A stretch of DNA of 64,000 bases from Mantamonas sphyraenae (GCA_026936335.1 JAPMXV010000037.1:1-64000); one strand, 5' to 3'; numbered from the stretch's first letter, positions 24,701 to 37,623 are shown. The notes: generated from the sequence alone by a model not told the origin. Made by a program: numbers and translations.

Positions 24701-27700
24701 CGAGGGTGCCTCTGTCCCGTGCAGAAACTGCTGGATGTCATGCAGTACCTGCAGTTGCTGCAGCACGCGATGACGTAAATGCGTCGACAATGCGTGCAGT
24801 GATTGCCACCGCTGCAACAACTCGCGCTGCACACGCTGCAGACGATCCCGAGCCCCGGCGTAATCGCTCCTGAGCAGCGCGTCCAGCACCATTTCTTTGC
24901 CGTAATGGCTGTACATGTACTCGATCCGCTCTGTCTTGCCTGAAATGCTTCCCATCAGGTCATCCCACAGCTCCAGCTTGCTCTCAACCGCCGCCGTCTT
25001 CAGAGCCGCCTTTGTGTAGTATCGCAGAAACAACTCCTTCTCGGCCTCTTGGTCCACAACCCACAAGTTTTCTGCCATCGACCGCTTCACAGATGTCGAT
25101 CGCGCACCCATGTCCGCTTCCAGATTGTCTACCACCAGATTCCACCGTACCATGTTTGCCAACGAGTGTGCCCGCCCGTTGTCCCACAGATTCACCTCTT
25201 GTTGCACGGGCGCGTTTGCCGTGTCCCCGCTCAGTTTCTCCAGATATGCGGGCTGCGTCATTTCGTCGTACAGCGTGTACGCCTGCGCGTAGTCCCCTGC
25301 GAGGAACGCTTGCAACGCATCGTGCGTCGCAGGGTGGCGTGCAATGTGTGCGTCGTACACGGCCAACACCACATCGTCTTCGCCCAGCGCAGCGTATTGA
25401 TCCGCCACCGCTGCCCACATCTCTGTCTTGTCCTGCTCGGCCACGGCGCCCGTGTTGCCCTTGCGCCGCTTTCGACGAGACGACGATGATGACGATGACG
25501 AGTGCAGCTCATGCTGCCCTGCAACATGATCCATCAGCTGGTTTTCCAACACGAGGATGCCCAGGTGCTGCGTCGAAGTCTCTTGGCTCGCCTTGCTGAT
25601 ATGGTTGTGATTCAGCCCAGTCAGGCCCATCTCGTAGCACACTCCCAGCAGCACGCTCGCCAGCTGGCTTGACTGCTGTGTGCGTGACAACATAAACGCA
25701 AGCTGCTCCTTCACCGTGTCCAGCCGCGCATCGGAAGCCGCGGCCCGGCACACCTCGGTACACAGCTGCACAAACACCAAGCTCGCCAACCGCCCGTCCA
25801 GGTTCACCAGCCTCTGCAACGGCTCCACCAAATCCATTGCAGTGATTCCCGTGTCTGGATAGTCTCCGTCTCGGTATGTCCTGGCCAGTTGTACCTGGGT
25901 TGCGCGCTTCACCTTTTGCTGTCGCGTAAAGTCGGCTCGCTGTGCCTTCAGCCTCGCGCGTGCGGCAAAGAACCCGCTGGACTCTTTTGCAGAGCGTCTT
26001 TGGAAACGCCGTTGCACGCGCACAGGCGGTACAGCAAAGCCGTCTTCGTCCACAGCGGCCGCTCCGTGCTGCACCTCCGCCTTCGCCTTGCCTTTGCCCT
26101 TTCCGTCGCTTTGCCTGGGCTTGTATCGAAACAGAAACTTTGGTCGTGCATGCTCATAGCTCGACATTGTCTGCGTTTGTGACATCATCGGGTCTTGCGT
26201 CATCAGCTCTTGCGATTGTGTCACACGAAGCTGCCCTGTTTGCAGCGTCTCACCCCACCCGTCGCCACTGCTGGAGGCAGCTTGCTCGTCGAATTCGTCC
26301 TCAAATTGTGTCGCCATGCTGTGTGCAAACATGGGCGTCATGGCGTGTGCCCCACGCGTGCTCAGCGCGTCCGCTCGCACACGATACTGGCGCGATTGCT
26401 GATTCGTCAACGATGCATACGGCAGCTGTGCGCCTGTAGATCGCGCCACGAGTTTCAACATCAGCGTCGTGGCGTACGTCACAAACTCGCGCCCGGTGTC
26501 CGGTTCAAACGCAGTCGTCAACACATCCTGCAACCGCGCCAGGGCGTCCTTGTCAGCCAACCGTTCCGATGCGTCCCAAAAGTCCACAATCTTGCCTCGG
26601 ATCCCCTCGTCGCTGTCCACCATACCCCGCAGCAGGCAAGTGCGCAAGCTTTCGTGCCCGTCCAAGTGGGTCTTGTCGCGCATAAGCATCAGCAGGTCGT
26701 AGTATACAATGCGGCATTCGACGTTCACATGGCTCGCAAAGGTGTCCTCCACCAACGACAGCACGTGCTCCTGCTCTTCCGCCTCCAGCTCCAGCAGCAC
26801 CTTGTGCAGGATTTGCAGCGACACAAGCTGCACGGCGTCGTCTCTGTTGCTCAACAAGTCCTCCAACAGCGGCAGCAGCTGTGTGTACGTCGACGGTAGC
26901 GCCTCTGCACGCGCCATGATCAGCTGCAACGCTACCACGCGAAACTGGCCATGCAGATTGGGTAGCAGGTGGAAGATCTGTGTGGCGAAAGGGTCCACAA
27001 TCTCGGCGTAGCTCTCTGCCACCTTGTACAGGCACAACAGCAGCCTGTCCACCTGCTTCTGGTTTGCCATTGAATGCAGCGCTTGCAGCAACAGCTGCAA
27101 AAATTCGTCTCTGTCTTCCTGTACGCCATCTTGCTGGTTGTGTCGCACCACCACGCCCGCCACGGTCGCCGTTAGTTCGTACACCCGCTTGGCGTAGTTT
27201 GGGATCTTGCAGCTCAGATTGCTCAGAATCGCTTTGTACAGTCTGTCAGCAGGGATTTGTCGGTCTGTGTCTGCATCGTGCAGCGCAAGCTGGTTCGTCA
27301 CAAGCACGCCCAGCAGCTGCAAACCGGTGAGTTTCCGCAGCGCCTGCTGGCTCGCTGACAAATTCGTCAGCTTGTGTGCCATCACCAGGTTCATGATTGT
27401 GTTCTTGTTCACCACCAGCGTGTCGCGCCACCACTCCATCCAGCTCTTGATGATTTCCAGGTTTGACCGCAGCACTCCCGAGTTGCTGTGGTAGCACCCG
27501 CTCACAAGCATGTTCAACACGTCGTTGGCCTTGTCTGCAAGCAAGGCATCGTCATTTCCCGTGCGCCACTGAATCAGAAGCACCGCCATGTCCCGCACGT
27601 GGTAGTTGAACAGCTGCTTCTCGGATTGGCCATCCTCAGGCTCGCTCCCTCCTTCTGCAGAGTACTCGCTCGATTCCAGCATCAAGTCCAGAAGAGCTTC

Positions 27701-29852
27701 CACAAGTTGCTCTTTCAACGGCTGGAACACACCTGACCTGTTCAGCACAAGCTTCGACAAGAAAAGCCGCACGGTCAACGGCACGCTGCTCTTGCCCAAC
27801 GCATCCACAACCACACCCAGCGCCCCCTTGACTTGCTCACTCCCGAATTTCTCCACCATTGTATCCACCACGCGCAGCATCGTGTTCATCAGGCGATGCT
27901 GGTTGAAGTAGTCCAACTCCAAAAGGTCGCCCTGCTGCTTTCCCAACCCCAGTGTCCTCCCATCGCCGTCTCTCCCCGCACCACCACCACCACCACTGCT
28001 ACTGCTACTGCTGCTACTGCTACTGCTACTGCTCTCCGTTTCCATCATATCCCCAGAGCCCCGCTGCGCGGCTGCCCCGTTGCCACTGCCCTCCCCTTCG
28101 GGTGATCCGCGAAACGCAAGGGACAACGGCACAAATGACAACGACGTGATGCTCCCTCCGGCACTCTCCCTGTACAGATCTGCATTGTGGGCTCGAAACG
28201 ACCGCGAGGCCATGTGTGCCTCCTGCGATGCCGCAGAATAATGCGACGAGCCTGCTTGTTCGATTTCCACAGAGTCAAAGAACGTGTTGTAGGACGCCAT
28301 GTCGCTCCCCAATGACGAGTCGGCTAGGTACGCAGACGACATCACACGCGAGGACATCACAGACGCACGCCCGCTGTACAACAGCCGCGTCGGCGCCAGC
28401 GAGTGTGCAGCAGCCTCCGCCAGCGCAAAGTCAGTCAACGACTCCAACCGGTGCACGTGCTGGTCGTCCAACAGCCTCGTCCACACGCTCGAATCACTTC
28501 GGTCCTTCAGAAGGAATCCAGCGAAAAGTTCGACTTTGCTCTGTGTCTTGAGCACCACAGACGCCAAGGTGTCGTACGAGGCCTGGTGATACTCGTACAC
28601 CAGGCTGCGCTGAAACGAATCGTCTTTGTCCATGCCGTCGTCAAACAGATTGTGCTTGCGCGTCGCCACTGTCGCCTTCATCACTGCCTTGGTCAGCTCG
28701 TTTCCTTCCAAGCTCCCGCGCGCTTCGGCCTCTGCCTCGGTGAACGGGTTCACTTCACTGCGGATGGCTGCAGCGGGAATGAGCTCAAAGAGCAACTGTA
28801 CAAGTGTTAGAGCGGCCGTGTGTTGCAGCACGCTCACCTGCAAGGCCTCGGACATGTCGCCTGCCCCGGAGCGTGCAGCGGGTTTGGCCTGGCACGTCTC
28901 GAGCAGGCCAGCCACGTGCCTTTGGTACATGTCGATGCACAGTGGCATCGACATGTGCTGTACAAGCGGTACCAGCACCTTGTGCAAGCATGCGTGCCGC
29001 GTGGGCACGTCATAGTCCGCGTCGTCAAGCAGCGCGTAATACCGCTCGAACGCAGCCGTCTTGTCCAGATCCGAAAGCGATGCAGCCCATTGTCTCACGC
29101 CCGCTTTGAGCTTGCCCGACAGAGGATGTCCACCTTGACGTAGCACCGGCAGCAACACGTCCGGTACAAACAGGACGCTGCTGCTCTTTGCCAGCGCTCC
29201 CAGGAGACGCTTCAACATCGCCAGGTATGAGCGGTATGCCTTACTTCGCTTGTCCAGATCGTGGTGGCTCAATGGAAAGTCGTACGCGACCACATCGTGC
29301 AGCGCAGCCTCAATGGACGAAGCTGCCGCGCTTCCACGTGCAACATTGCGCAGCACCTTGTCCACAAGCGCCAACGCATCGTATCGCATGACTGAACTTG
29401 TGCCTTCGTGTTGCAACAGGGCCACGTACATGTCGACCAAGCGCCCATACCACGCTGCTTGGCTGTCCAGGGCCGCGGACGCGACTGCCTCATCCGCAAG
29501 AAGTGTTTTGAGCAGTTCCAGAAACTGCCGCGCCAGTTGGATCTGATCCACGCGGTGGCTCGCTTGCTGCCAGTTTGGAAACGCATCCATAGCCTGCAGC
29601 GCATGTGCCACATTGTCGCTTTTGGCCCCGTCCTTGCGAATTGCCGTGTCCAGCGCGCGTTTGAACGCATGCAGCGCCGTGCCCGCCCCTGCCTGGTGCG
29701 TGTTGGCGGCATGCTCCAGCAGTGGCCTCGCCATCTCCTCCATATGTTGGCTCACGTAATCATGCACCTGCTCCTGAAACTGAGCATAAAACATATCCCC
29801 TCGCGACAGCACGACCTTTCCTCTCTGTCCTTCTGCAAGTGCAGAAGACACA

Positions 29853-29896
<44 letters not shown>

Positions 29897-32800
29897 TGAG
29901 GACAAAGACGAGTGCGTCTCACTCACGTCACCCACCTGCTCGCTGTCCAGCAGCATCTCCAGCATCTGGCTCGGGTCTAAACCCAGTGCAATCACGACTT
30001 GCAGCACATGCCCTGCCGTCTCCTCGTCCGGCACATCGGCGGTGCTACTCACCATACCCATTGTCTGTGTGCGCAGGTGCTGGCTCACACGCGCTTGCTC
30101 TTTGCGCTCCACGATACCCACCCTGCAAAACAGCGCAGTTGCCTCCAACAAGTGTGTCAGGGCACTTGGAAGGCCATCGCGTTCGTATGTCCACATGCAC
30201 ACGTCCACAGACGGCGCGCTGGCCACAATCGACTGATAGATGGCCCCCATCACATGCTTCCCGTTGTCCATGCGTGTGCACATCTCTTCGATTGCTCGAT
30301 GTAGCTGTGGCCGCACGACCCGTGTCCATTGCACCACGGGCGAATCGACCACAAACCCCACGCAATGCATACCTTGCAATGCGTCCGTGTCCACAACTGT
30401 TGCGTCCGTTTCGTCCGTGGTCATCGCGTCGCCGCTGCTAGATGTCCAATCCAACAGAACGCGTTCCTGCGGAACCATGCACGCAAGTATCAGTGCCTTG
30501 GCCACGCTGTGCTCCATCATGCACTCGTAGTCAGCCTTGAGCCACATCGTACACAGAAATCGCACTGCCGCGACAAACGCGCGCGTCTTTGCTGCCAGAA
30601 ATTGCGCTTCTGCCTGCATCGTACTCTCGTGCAGCTCCATCATTGGCGGCTGAGCCGAAATGGCAAACCACCCAAAGAAAATCGACAGCTCTTCCGTCAC
30701 CAGCTCACCAATGCGCGCCTGCGCAGCCTGATGACCCAGATCCACCACCTCTGTGTCGAAAGCCCAGCTCAGCCAGTCCAACTCGGCTGTCAGTCCAGCC
30801 AGCCACGTGTGGACAACCTCCTCCGAATACACGGGCAACGAAACATCCTTGGTCGCCCCCTGCAGGTGCGCTTGGATCGATGCAAATGCCTCGCCTGCAC
30901 GCGTCTCTGCAATCGGCAGCGCACGGTTGCCCCACTCTTGTTCAAGCCATTGTGTCCCCGTCGGCTGGCCCTCCACAAGCTCTGTGCACTGAAGGAACAA
31001 TCCCATCGCCAGTTTTTGCACCTCCTCCTCTACCGCCCCCGTTTGGCCAAACATCCACGCCACAAAGCCACTCAGCGACTTGATTTCGCTGTCTTGCTCA
31101 ATATCGTCGCTGGAGAGGCCCACAATTGCTCGCCTGCGCACATTTGCTGCACTTAGCATCAACCTGTGCTCGCGCACGAGCTTCAGCAGGTTCTCTACAG
31201 ATGTGCGCGCGGCAGCACGCGTGCCCAGCGACTCTGGATCCGCGTGCGCCATCCGCAGCGAGTGCATCTGCACACCCACCATTTCCAACACGTACGTGTC
31301 CACCAGGCTGGCTTGCGCACGAAACTGCCGGTAGATGCGGTTGATCACGATGGCCGCCGCCAGCCGCTTGTACGGATTAGCGTGCCGTGCAAAAGAATAG
31401 ATGCGCTTCAACATCACTCGCACACTCGAGTCGTCCAACTCCAGGGCCTTTTTGCTGCTGCTCTTGATGATCCAGTGCAGATGTTCGGCCAGGCAGGTGG
31501 CGGCAAAGTCGCGCAACGCCCCGTTGTCGCTGTGACTCGCTGCCTGCATCAACACATCCAACAGATCCCGCTTGATTTGCAGATCGTGCTCATTGTTCGA
31601 CTTGGTGAACCAGTGGATCGTCTGCAACACCAACGGACGGAACAGCTGTCGTGTCACAGGCTCCACGTCCACAGACAGCTCCAGGGTCACAGGCAGCACA
31701 CTGGCCACAATCGATCCAATGTGCGCCTCTGCTTGCCCGGTTTGGCTGAGCATGTACAGGAACATTGCGTGCAACAGTTCGCTCGCGTGCACCTTGGTTG
31801 CACGCTCTGTCGCGCTCTGTGCCAGGTACACCACTTGCGGGAGCAACGCATCCATGCGCATGCGCACGCCATCGAAAAACGGCGGTTCCCAAAGCAGGTG
31901 CTCGTCTTTGTCCCACTGCACCACCGCCGCGTTTCCCTGCTGCTCCATGTGCAGCGTGTGCACATTGTCGCCTCCCAGTGACCCCAGGAACGACAGTACT
32001 CGAGCCTGCACGTGCATCTCCCTCTCATCTACACTCGCCTCCTCGCCGCCACTGCTTTGTCGCGCAGCCTTGATCTGCAGCGCACGTGCACGTGACGAAC
32101 TCGACGCAAACAGACTGGACTGGTCCTTGAACTGCTGCATCACAGCCTGCTCGCTCTCCGCGTCCCCACCCTGCAGGTAGTCGCACAGCAGCGGCAAGAT
32201 GACGTCCAGATGCGGCTTCAACGCTGCGTGTCCACCGTGGCACAGGCGCTCCAAATTGTCCAGCGTGGCCAGAGCAAGCGGAGAGTACGTCAGACCCACC
32301 TGGAGCGCTTGTTGAATTGCAGGCAGCATCTTCTTGATCGTGACAAAGCCCTGTGGCGCACGCATCACCAACTGGATGCACGCTGACAGCAGCTCGTCCT
32401 TAAACTGTTTCATCGACACCAGCAGGTCGCTCAGGAAGCCCTCAATCAGCTCTTTGCAGTGCTGGTTGTCTGCATGCCCAGCTTCAAAGAAACCGCTGCG
32501 TTCTCCTTGCTCCAGTACCAGTCCCAGCAACTTGTAGTGTCCCGACACCAGTGGCCGCTCATACGACTGCTGGATCAGCAGCCGAGCCAGCGGATAAATC
32601 CATTTGTCCATCAAGCCCCGAGGCGCTTCGGACAGCCACGTGTCTGCAAACACCACCAGGTTCAAATACAGCTGGAAATCCTTTGCGTTGTCCGGCACCA
32701 CACCGCTCTCGTCCACCTCGTTGCTGTTCTGTTGTTGCCCATCCTCCTCCACTTTCTCTTCGCGCGCTCGGTACCCCAGGTTCAGCTTGTTCAGCATGCG

Positions 32801-34792
32801 CACCATGCTCTTGATCACCGTGTCAAACAGAACCCTCTGCAGCCGGTCCACCGTCGTTTCGTCCATGTACGGCTGCTTCAGCAGGCTGCGGTCCATCATC
32901 GCTCTCCAGATAGGCATCAGCAGCTCATGCATTGCCTGCTCCTGTGTCGGGCCATCCATCTCAAAGTACATCCCCTGACTCGAGGAGCACGTCAGAGTCA
33001 GCGCCTGGATGGCCACGTCGTCAAACAGCAGTTGCAACGCCGTCCCGTGCGGATACAAAGCCGCAAGCAACTGCGTCACTGCACGCAGCACCACCTTTTG
33101 CTGCTTGGCGTACATACGCGGAAACTGAAAGAATGCCTGGCTGATAATGGTGTGCAGCGTGCTCGCAAACGCTGCGTCCGCGTCCGGTGGCAACGCCTGT
33201 GCGATGTGCGCAAACGCACGCAGGAAGCTCGCCAGCAATCCCACGCTGTTCAGCTCGGGCGAGTCAAAGTCTGCAAACAAGCCGTTCGTGATCTGCACCA
33301 ATTTGTCCACCATATCCATCAAGTCCTGCTCGCCCAACAGCCGCCGAATGGCCAACGCAAAGTGGCCCAGCCCACTCACAGCCGCCGCAAACTCGCGTGG
33401 TTGCAGCTGGTCCGTCTTCTTGGACACTGTCAGCATCAACTTCGACACCAGGAACTGAAACGACTTGCTGTTCACCTTGCCGTGCTCCGCGAATGCCAAA
33501 AACGTGGCCACCGTTCCAAAGAACGCGTCCAGCGCAGGGTACGCTGCATCATGCAGGTCCCGATTGTCGTGCAGCACGCATGCCATCAGCGAGTCGTACA
33601 CCGCCTCGTGTTCCTGAACCAGGTACGGCTCAAACAGATCCGCGTGGTCCGCCAGCAGTTCCAGCGCCGCCACGCACGCCGCATACCGTGTCGTGTGCTC
33701 CAGATCCCCGAGTACACCCAGGGCGGGTGCGATCACCTTGCCCACCGTGTTGTTCTCTGTCTCGCTCCATTCACCCTCCATCAGTAGAACCCGAACCCGG
33801 CTGTTGTGCATCCAAAGTGCCGATGCTGTGAACGCGCCTGCAAGCAGCGTGTTCTGCGACCCCTTGACCCCTGTGTGCAAAGCATCCAGCACCAGACGCC
33901 GGACTTGCGCCAGGTCAGAGTCGCTCAGAACCTCGGGCGCATACCGAGCTACAGCCCCACACGCGACCAGACACTGTGCCCGAACCGTTTGCGCTTTCAC
34001 GCTCGACAGCAGCCGGTCGCGTGCAATCTGGTAAAAGTTCACTGTATGCAGCTCCTCCCTGGCCAGGCTCGGCAAAGGAAGCTGCAGAATCAAGCATAGG
34101 GGTTCCACACACGCCGCCGCCACGCTGTTTGATTCTTCCACCACGAAACACTGCAAGATCGTGTTCTGTGTCACATGTGACGGTGTCAGCCACGCCTAGC
34201 CTGCGCTTGATCCATGCATCCTCCAATAACACTCACATTGATGTGCACAGCGTGTTCCGCGCTCCGTTGCGGGCCGATAACCTGCAACCAGTCGTGCACA
34301 AGTTGCACCAGGTGAGCCCTCGCCACTGCGTGCTCCTTCACACTCTTGGTCTGTGCCAAAAACTCCAGCACCCCGCTCTCCTGGCCAAAAAGCTGTGCAG
34401 AAACCATGTCTACAAACCCCAGGAGGCAACCCCGTTGTCCGCGCGCGTGAGTGTTCGAGTGTGTGATCACACACCCTTTCACATGTCAGCCCTCCTTCCC
34501 GCGTCCATCGATTGCCTACATACGCCCCAACATGCAGGCTCCCGCTCACGATGCATGCTTGCACACTCCTACACCTCTCCATGGCTGTTCATTCCGCCGC
34601 ATGTCGACCCCACGCCCGTTTCCGTGCAAACCCAAACTCACCGTACTCTTCGGCCAACGCAGACATGCATATTGACCGCATGTTCCCGATCACCTGCACA
34701 GGATCCTCCAGTGGTGCCGTTGGGTTCTCCCCGACGGCCTGTAGCGCTCCCACACTCTTCTCCAGCTGACTCCGCGTCGACACTTGCGCCAT
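21740..34792 (-). CDS. PRKDC: DNA-dependent protein kinase catalytic subunit (DNA-PKcs), PIKK family
   Basis: Exons 34792-34642, 34409-34237 and 34165-21740 (4,249 aa; human is about 4,128) all join in phase. The last exon is a single 12.4-kb reading frame. DNA-PKcs is recruited by Ku to DNA ends and drives non-homologous end joining. Most of the protein is HEAT-like helical repeats. The C-terminal 400 residues (about 21740-22960) are the PI3K-like kinase: VTGFDPVLL and KGGEDLRLD (ATP site), GVGDRHLDNFL (catalytic loop, about residue 4040) and IDFGHAFG (Mg-binding loop). The FATC ends GWAPWM, as in animal DNA-PKcs. Poly-Ser inserts interrupt the repeats. A second-best reading would be another PIKK, but size, FATC ending and kinase spacing favour DNA-PKcs. 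Confidence 0.93.
29853..29897 (-). repeat. (GAC)n/(GTC)n microsatellite coding for poly-Ser in DNA-PKcs
   Basis: A run of about fifteen GAC triplets on the plus strand is read as TCG on the minus strand. It encodes a serine run in the helical region of DNA-PKcs. A shorter similar tract lies near 23862-23890. Confidence 0.9.
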
Positions 34793-34977
34793 CTTGGGAA
34801 AGCTGGTTTTTTTGGTTTGATCAGCGCACTTTGATTCCCACGTCACATCGACTTATCTCACAATTCACTCTCCTCCTCTCGTCTTCTTGTGCCTGTTCTC
34901 CACCACGAGATCCATGCCGGCCCCTTCTGCTCCACCCTGCACTCCTCCGGATTCCTGCCACCTGCCACACGCTTCGA

Positions 34978-35945
34978 TCACCACTCGTCGTCCGAGTCCG
35001 AGTCATCAAACGCCTTTTTACGTTGAAACTGCGTCCATCCCCATGTTCCATGTACCCATTCCCCCTTTGTGTCAGCATACAACGCCCCTTCCGGCCATTT
35101 TTGGCGCGCTCCACCCTTTCCCGCCACCCTTACCGTAATTTTCGACGACCGAGACGAGTTGCTGCCCGAGAGATTCTCCAGCGCATCCACCAGCATCGCA
35201 TCCGTCACCTTTTTTGCCAGCCTGCCCGTCTGCGCCTGCTGCAGCAGGTTGTCTTCAATCTTCTGTGCTCGCTCGGGTTTCACCAGCCGGATGTTTGCCA
35301 CTGTCCTTCCTCGTGTCAGCACCCATTCACACACGTCACACCGCACGCATACCCGCCCCCTGTCGCCTCTCCCTCTTCTGCTGCAATCACCATGCTCTTC
35401 CGTCCACCATCCCCTCGGCAGACAGAAAAATCCCAAACTCACAGCGCGTTCGCGCTTCCGCCTCGAGGATCTGGCTCAGCAGAAACTCGCGTCCCTGCGC
35501 CTCCTCACTCCTGTGCAGTGCACGCAAAATCCCCTTTGTCAGTGTCCCCAAAGTTGGCGCTACCCGTCCCTCATTCTTGCCTCTCCACCCATGCCACTCC
35601 ACCTCCACCTACTTGGCCTGTTCCGACGATCCCTCCTATGTTGCGTGCGTTTCGCCCCGTTAGCACCTGGCCCACACCGCACGCAGCCCACCCCCCCCCC
35701 ACACACACACACATCACCAACTCCCATCACCAACTCCCATCACCAACTCCATTCTCTCCCTCCATGGTCTCTCACAACCTACTCCTCCCCCTCCAGACAA
35801 CTGGCTCAATTGCTTCTGAATCTCAGACTCGCTCTATGCCCATGTGTCAGCTCCACTGCAACCCATGAGCACCTTGCTCCGTACGTCCCTCTTCACCCCG
35901 GCCCTCAACCCTCCCTCCCACTCCTCGTCCCTCCCCACTCACCAT
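34978..35945 (-). CDS. PDCD5: PDCD5/TFAR19 family protein
   Basis: Five coding exons are inferred: 35945-35943, 35833-35783, 35503-35443, 35300-35134 and 35028-34978 (110 aa; human 125). All junctions are in phase. The first coding exon is only the ATG, followed at once by the donor GTGAGT. The product begins SESEIQKQLSQL and includes ILEAEARTRL-ANIRLVKPE, the family core, and ends DDSDSDDEW, like the acidic tail of animal and yeast PDCD5. The family binds chaperonin/Tip60 complexes and promotes apoptosis in animals; its protist role is unknown. The weakest boundary is the acceptor of exon 3, where GAG at 35503 is needed for phase. The gene is divergent from the methyltransferase, with 50 bp between start codons. 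Confidence 0.85.
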
Positions 35946-35995
35946 CGCTTCTCAAACGCGCTGCCTCCGCTCCCGCACCCAACCCACTGAACCCC

Positions 35996-36946
35996 ATGGA
36001 CAAGCGCACGCTCCTGAGCGCCAACCTGAAGCTGCACGGCAGCTACGGTCTGGATGCTCCTGCTGTCCTTCGCAACCTCGCCTTTGCTGCCGTGGTCTGC
36101 GAGCTCATTGGCTGGGTACTCCCTGCCTTCATCAAGAACCAACCTGACGTCCTCCTTGTCTGCATCTCCCTCAGGTACAGCGGCATGTTCCTTCTTCTCT
36201 CCCTCCTCCTCATGGTCATTTCCTCCGTTTACGGCAAGTACCTCGAGCTCGACCTCCTCTTTGCCAAGCTCGGCCTCCTCGGCGACGAGACCGTTCTCGA
36301 CGTTGGATGCGGCAGGGGCATCGTCCTCCACAGTGCCGCAAAGCGACTCGACACAGGCAAAGCCTACGGCATCGACATCTTTGACAGCGGTGCTCAGAGC
36401 AACAACAGCGTCGAGAACGTACGTTCTGCTCTTTTGCCCTCCCCTCACTTCCCGCCGCGACCCACCCACCCGCTTCCCTTCCCTTTCATCGCTGTTCTCG
36501 CTGTACTGCCTGCACCCTCTGTACTCCCCACCTATGTTCAACGCCCCATTCCCCCAACACCTCCTCTCACCCAAACTCCACTGCTCCCCGCAACCACGCA
36601 GACACTTGCTACCAGCCTCGTCGAGGGCGTTGCTGACAAGGTCGACGTTCGCTACGGCGATGCACGCAGCCTTCCTTTCCGAGACGCAACCATGGACGTC
36701 GCTCTCAGCTGCCTCGTCTACCATAGGGTCCCGTCCAAAGATCGCCGCAAGGCCATCCAAGAGTTGTTCCGTGTCCTCCGCCCAGGAGGCCGTGTAGCCA
36801 TCGTCAACCTCTTCTGGGTCGCCTCCACTTACGACTCTCTCCTCCGCGACGTTGGCTTTGAACAAGTCTCCATGACTCCCTGGCACCTGCGCATGTACCC
36901 CCCGGTCCGAATCAACTACGCCACGAAACCCAAATCCGTCGCCTGA
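35996..36946 (+). CDS. Membrane-anchored class I SAM-dependent methyltransferase
   Basis: Exons 35996-36418 and 36602-36946 give 255 aa in phase 0. Two hydrophobic segments at about residues 28-45 and 62-80 should anchor the protein in a membrane. They are followed by the Rossmann-type methyltransferase domain: motif I VLDVGCGRG at 100-108, the acidic GIDIFDS, DARSLPF, then DVALSCLVYHRV and LRPGGRVAIVN. The substrate cannot be told from sequence. The two-helix anchor plus compact methyltransferase resembles small membrane methyltransferases known in bacteria and some eukaryotes. The intron contains a C/T-rich tract before its AG. Confidence 0.87.
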   Translation: MDKRTLLSANLKLHGSYGLDAPAVLRNLAFAAVVCELIGWVLPAFIKNQPDVLLVCISLRYSGMFLLLSLLLMVISSVYGKYLELDLLFAKLGLLGDETVLDVGCGRGIVLHSAAKRLDTGKAYGIDIFDSGAQSNNSVENVRSALLPSPHFPPRPTHPLPFPFIAVLAVLPAPSVLPTYVQRPIPPTPPLTQTPLLPATTQTLATSLVEGVADKVDVRYGDARSLPFRDATMDVALSCLVYHRVPSKDRRKAIQELFRVLRPGGRVAIVNLFWVASTYDSLLRDVGFEQVSMTPWHLRMYPPVRINYATKPKSVA

Positions 36947-37078
36947 TAGCCCCTCGGCCACCTCATCGCGCACACACACACGTACACATGCACACACACA
37001 CACACCCTCCCGCGCACTTTTCCCACACCAAAGCGAAACAACCCCGAAAACGAACCCAAACAAACAACTCCTTTCGCC

Positions 37079-37585
37079 ATGTCACAGGCCATCCCTCATA
37101 GTGCAGACATCGAATCCGATGACCCTGCCGCCGCCCACGACGTCTTCAAGGACACAAGTCTCCGCTACGCCGGCTTTGCCAACGAGGTCGGAGAAGCATT
37201 CCGTCCCCTCCTCCGCCTCTGGCACGTCAACGCCACCTACGGCGTCGCCCTCGCTTACGCCCTCGGCGACTCTATTGACAAGGGCTTCAAGGCCTACGAC
37301 ACACGTGAAGACCACGTTGTCGCCCTCCAGGCCAGCGGACACACACTTGTTTGGCAACTCCTCGCCTCCGTCGCCATCCCAGCACTCGTTGTCAATCGTG
37401 CATGTGCCGGCTCCGCTCTTGTATTCAATCGCTATGCACCCAAACCCACTCCCGCCCATGTGAATCTCCGCCGCTACGGCCCCAGCGTCGTCGGCCTTGC
37501 CATCATCCCCTTCATCGTCCCTCCCATTGATTCTGCTGTCCATCACATCCTAGAGTCCGCCTTTGGCAACGATCACCTTAGGTGA
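37079..37585 (+). CDS. MTFP1: Mitochondrial fission process protein 1 (MTP18/MTFP1)
   Basis: A single-exon 168-aa ORF matches the MTP18 family of inner mitochondrial membrane proteins that influence fission and inner-membrane energetics. Diagnostic segments are KDTSLRYAGFANEVGEAFRPL, YGVALAYALGDSIDKG, a central hydrophobic helix near WQLLASVAIPALVV, and a C-terminal VGLAIIPFIVPPID-type helix. Length is close to human MTFP1 (166 aa). There is no cleavable presequence, as is usual for this family. The stop is 38 bp from the ferlin stop (convergent). Confidence 0.92.
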   Translation: MSQAIPHSADIESDDPAAAHDVFKDTSLRYAGFANEVGEAFRPLLRLWHVNATYGVALAYALGDSIDKGFKAYDTREDHVVALQASGHTLVWQLLASVAIPALVVNRACAGSALVFNRYAPKPTPAHVNLRRYGPSVVGLAIIPFIVPPIDSAVHHILESAFGNDHLR

Positions 37586-37623
37586 GGCGAACAAAAGCAA
37601 TGCAAAGTTGATTGTTGTGTCCC

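Noticed and set aside
35069-35995. N-terminal extension of the methyltransferase frame
   Set aside because: The open frame upstream of 35996 runs antisense through the PDCD5 exons and low-complexity sequence. The ATG at 35996 starts the conserved part.
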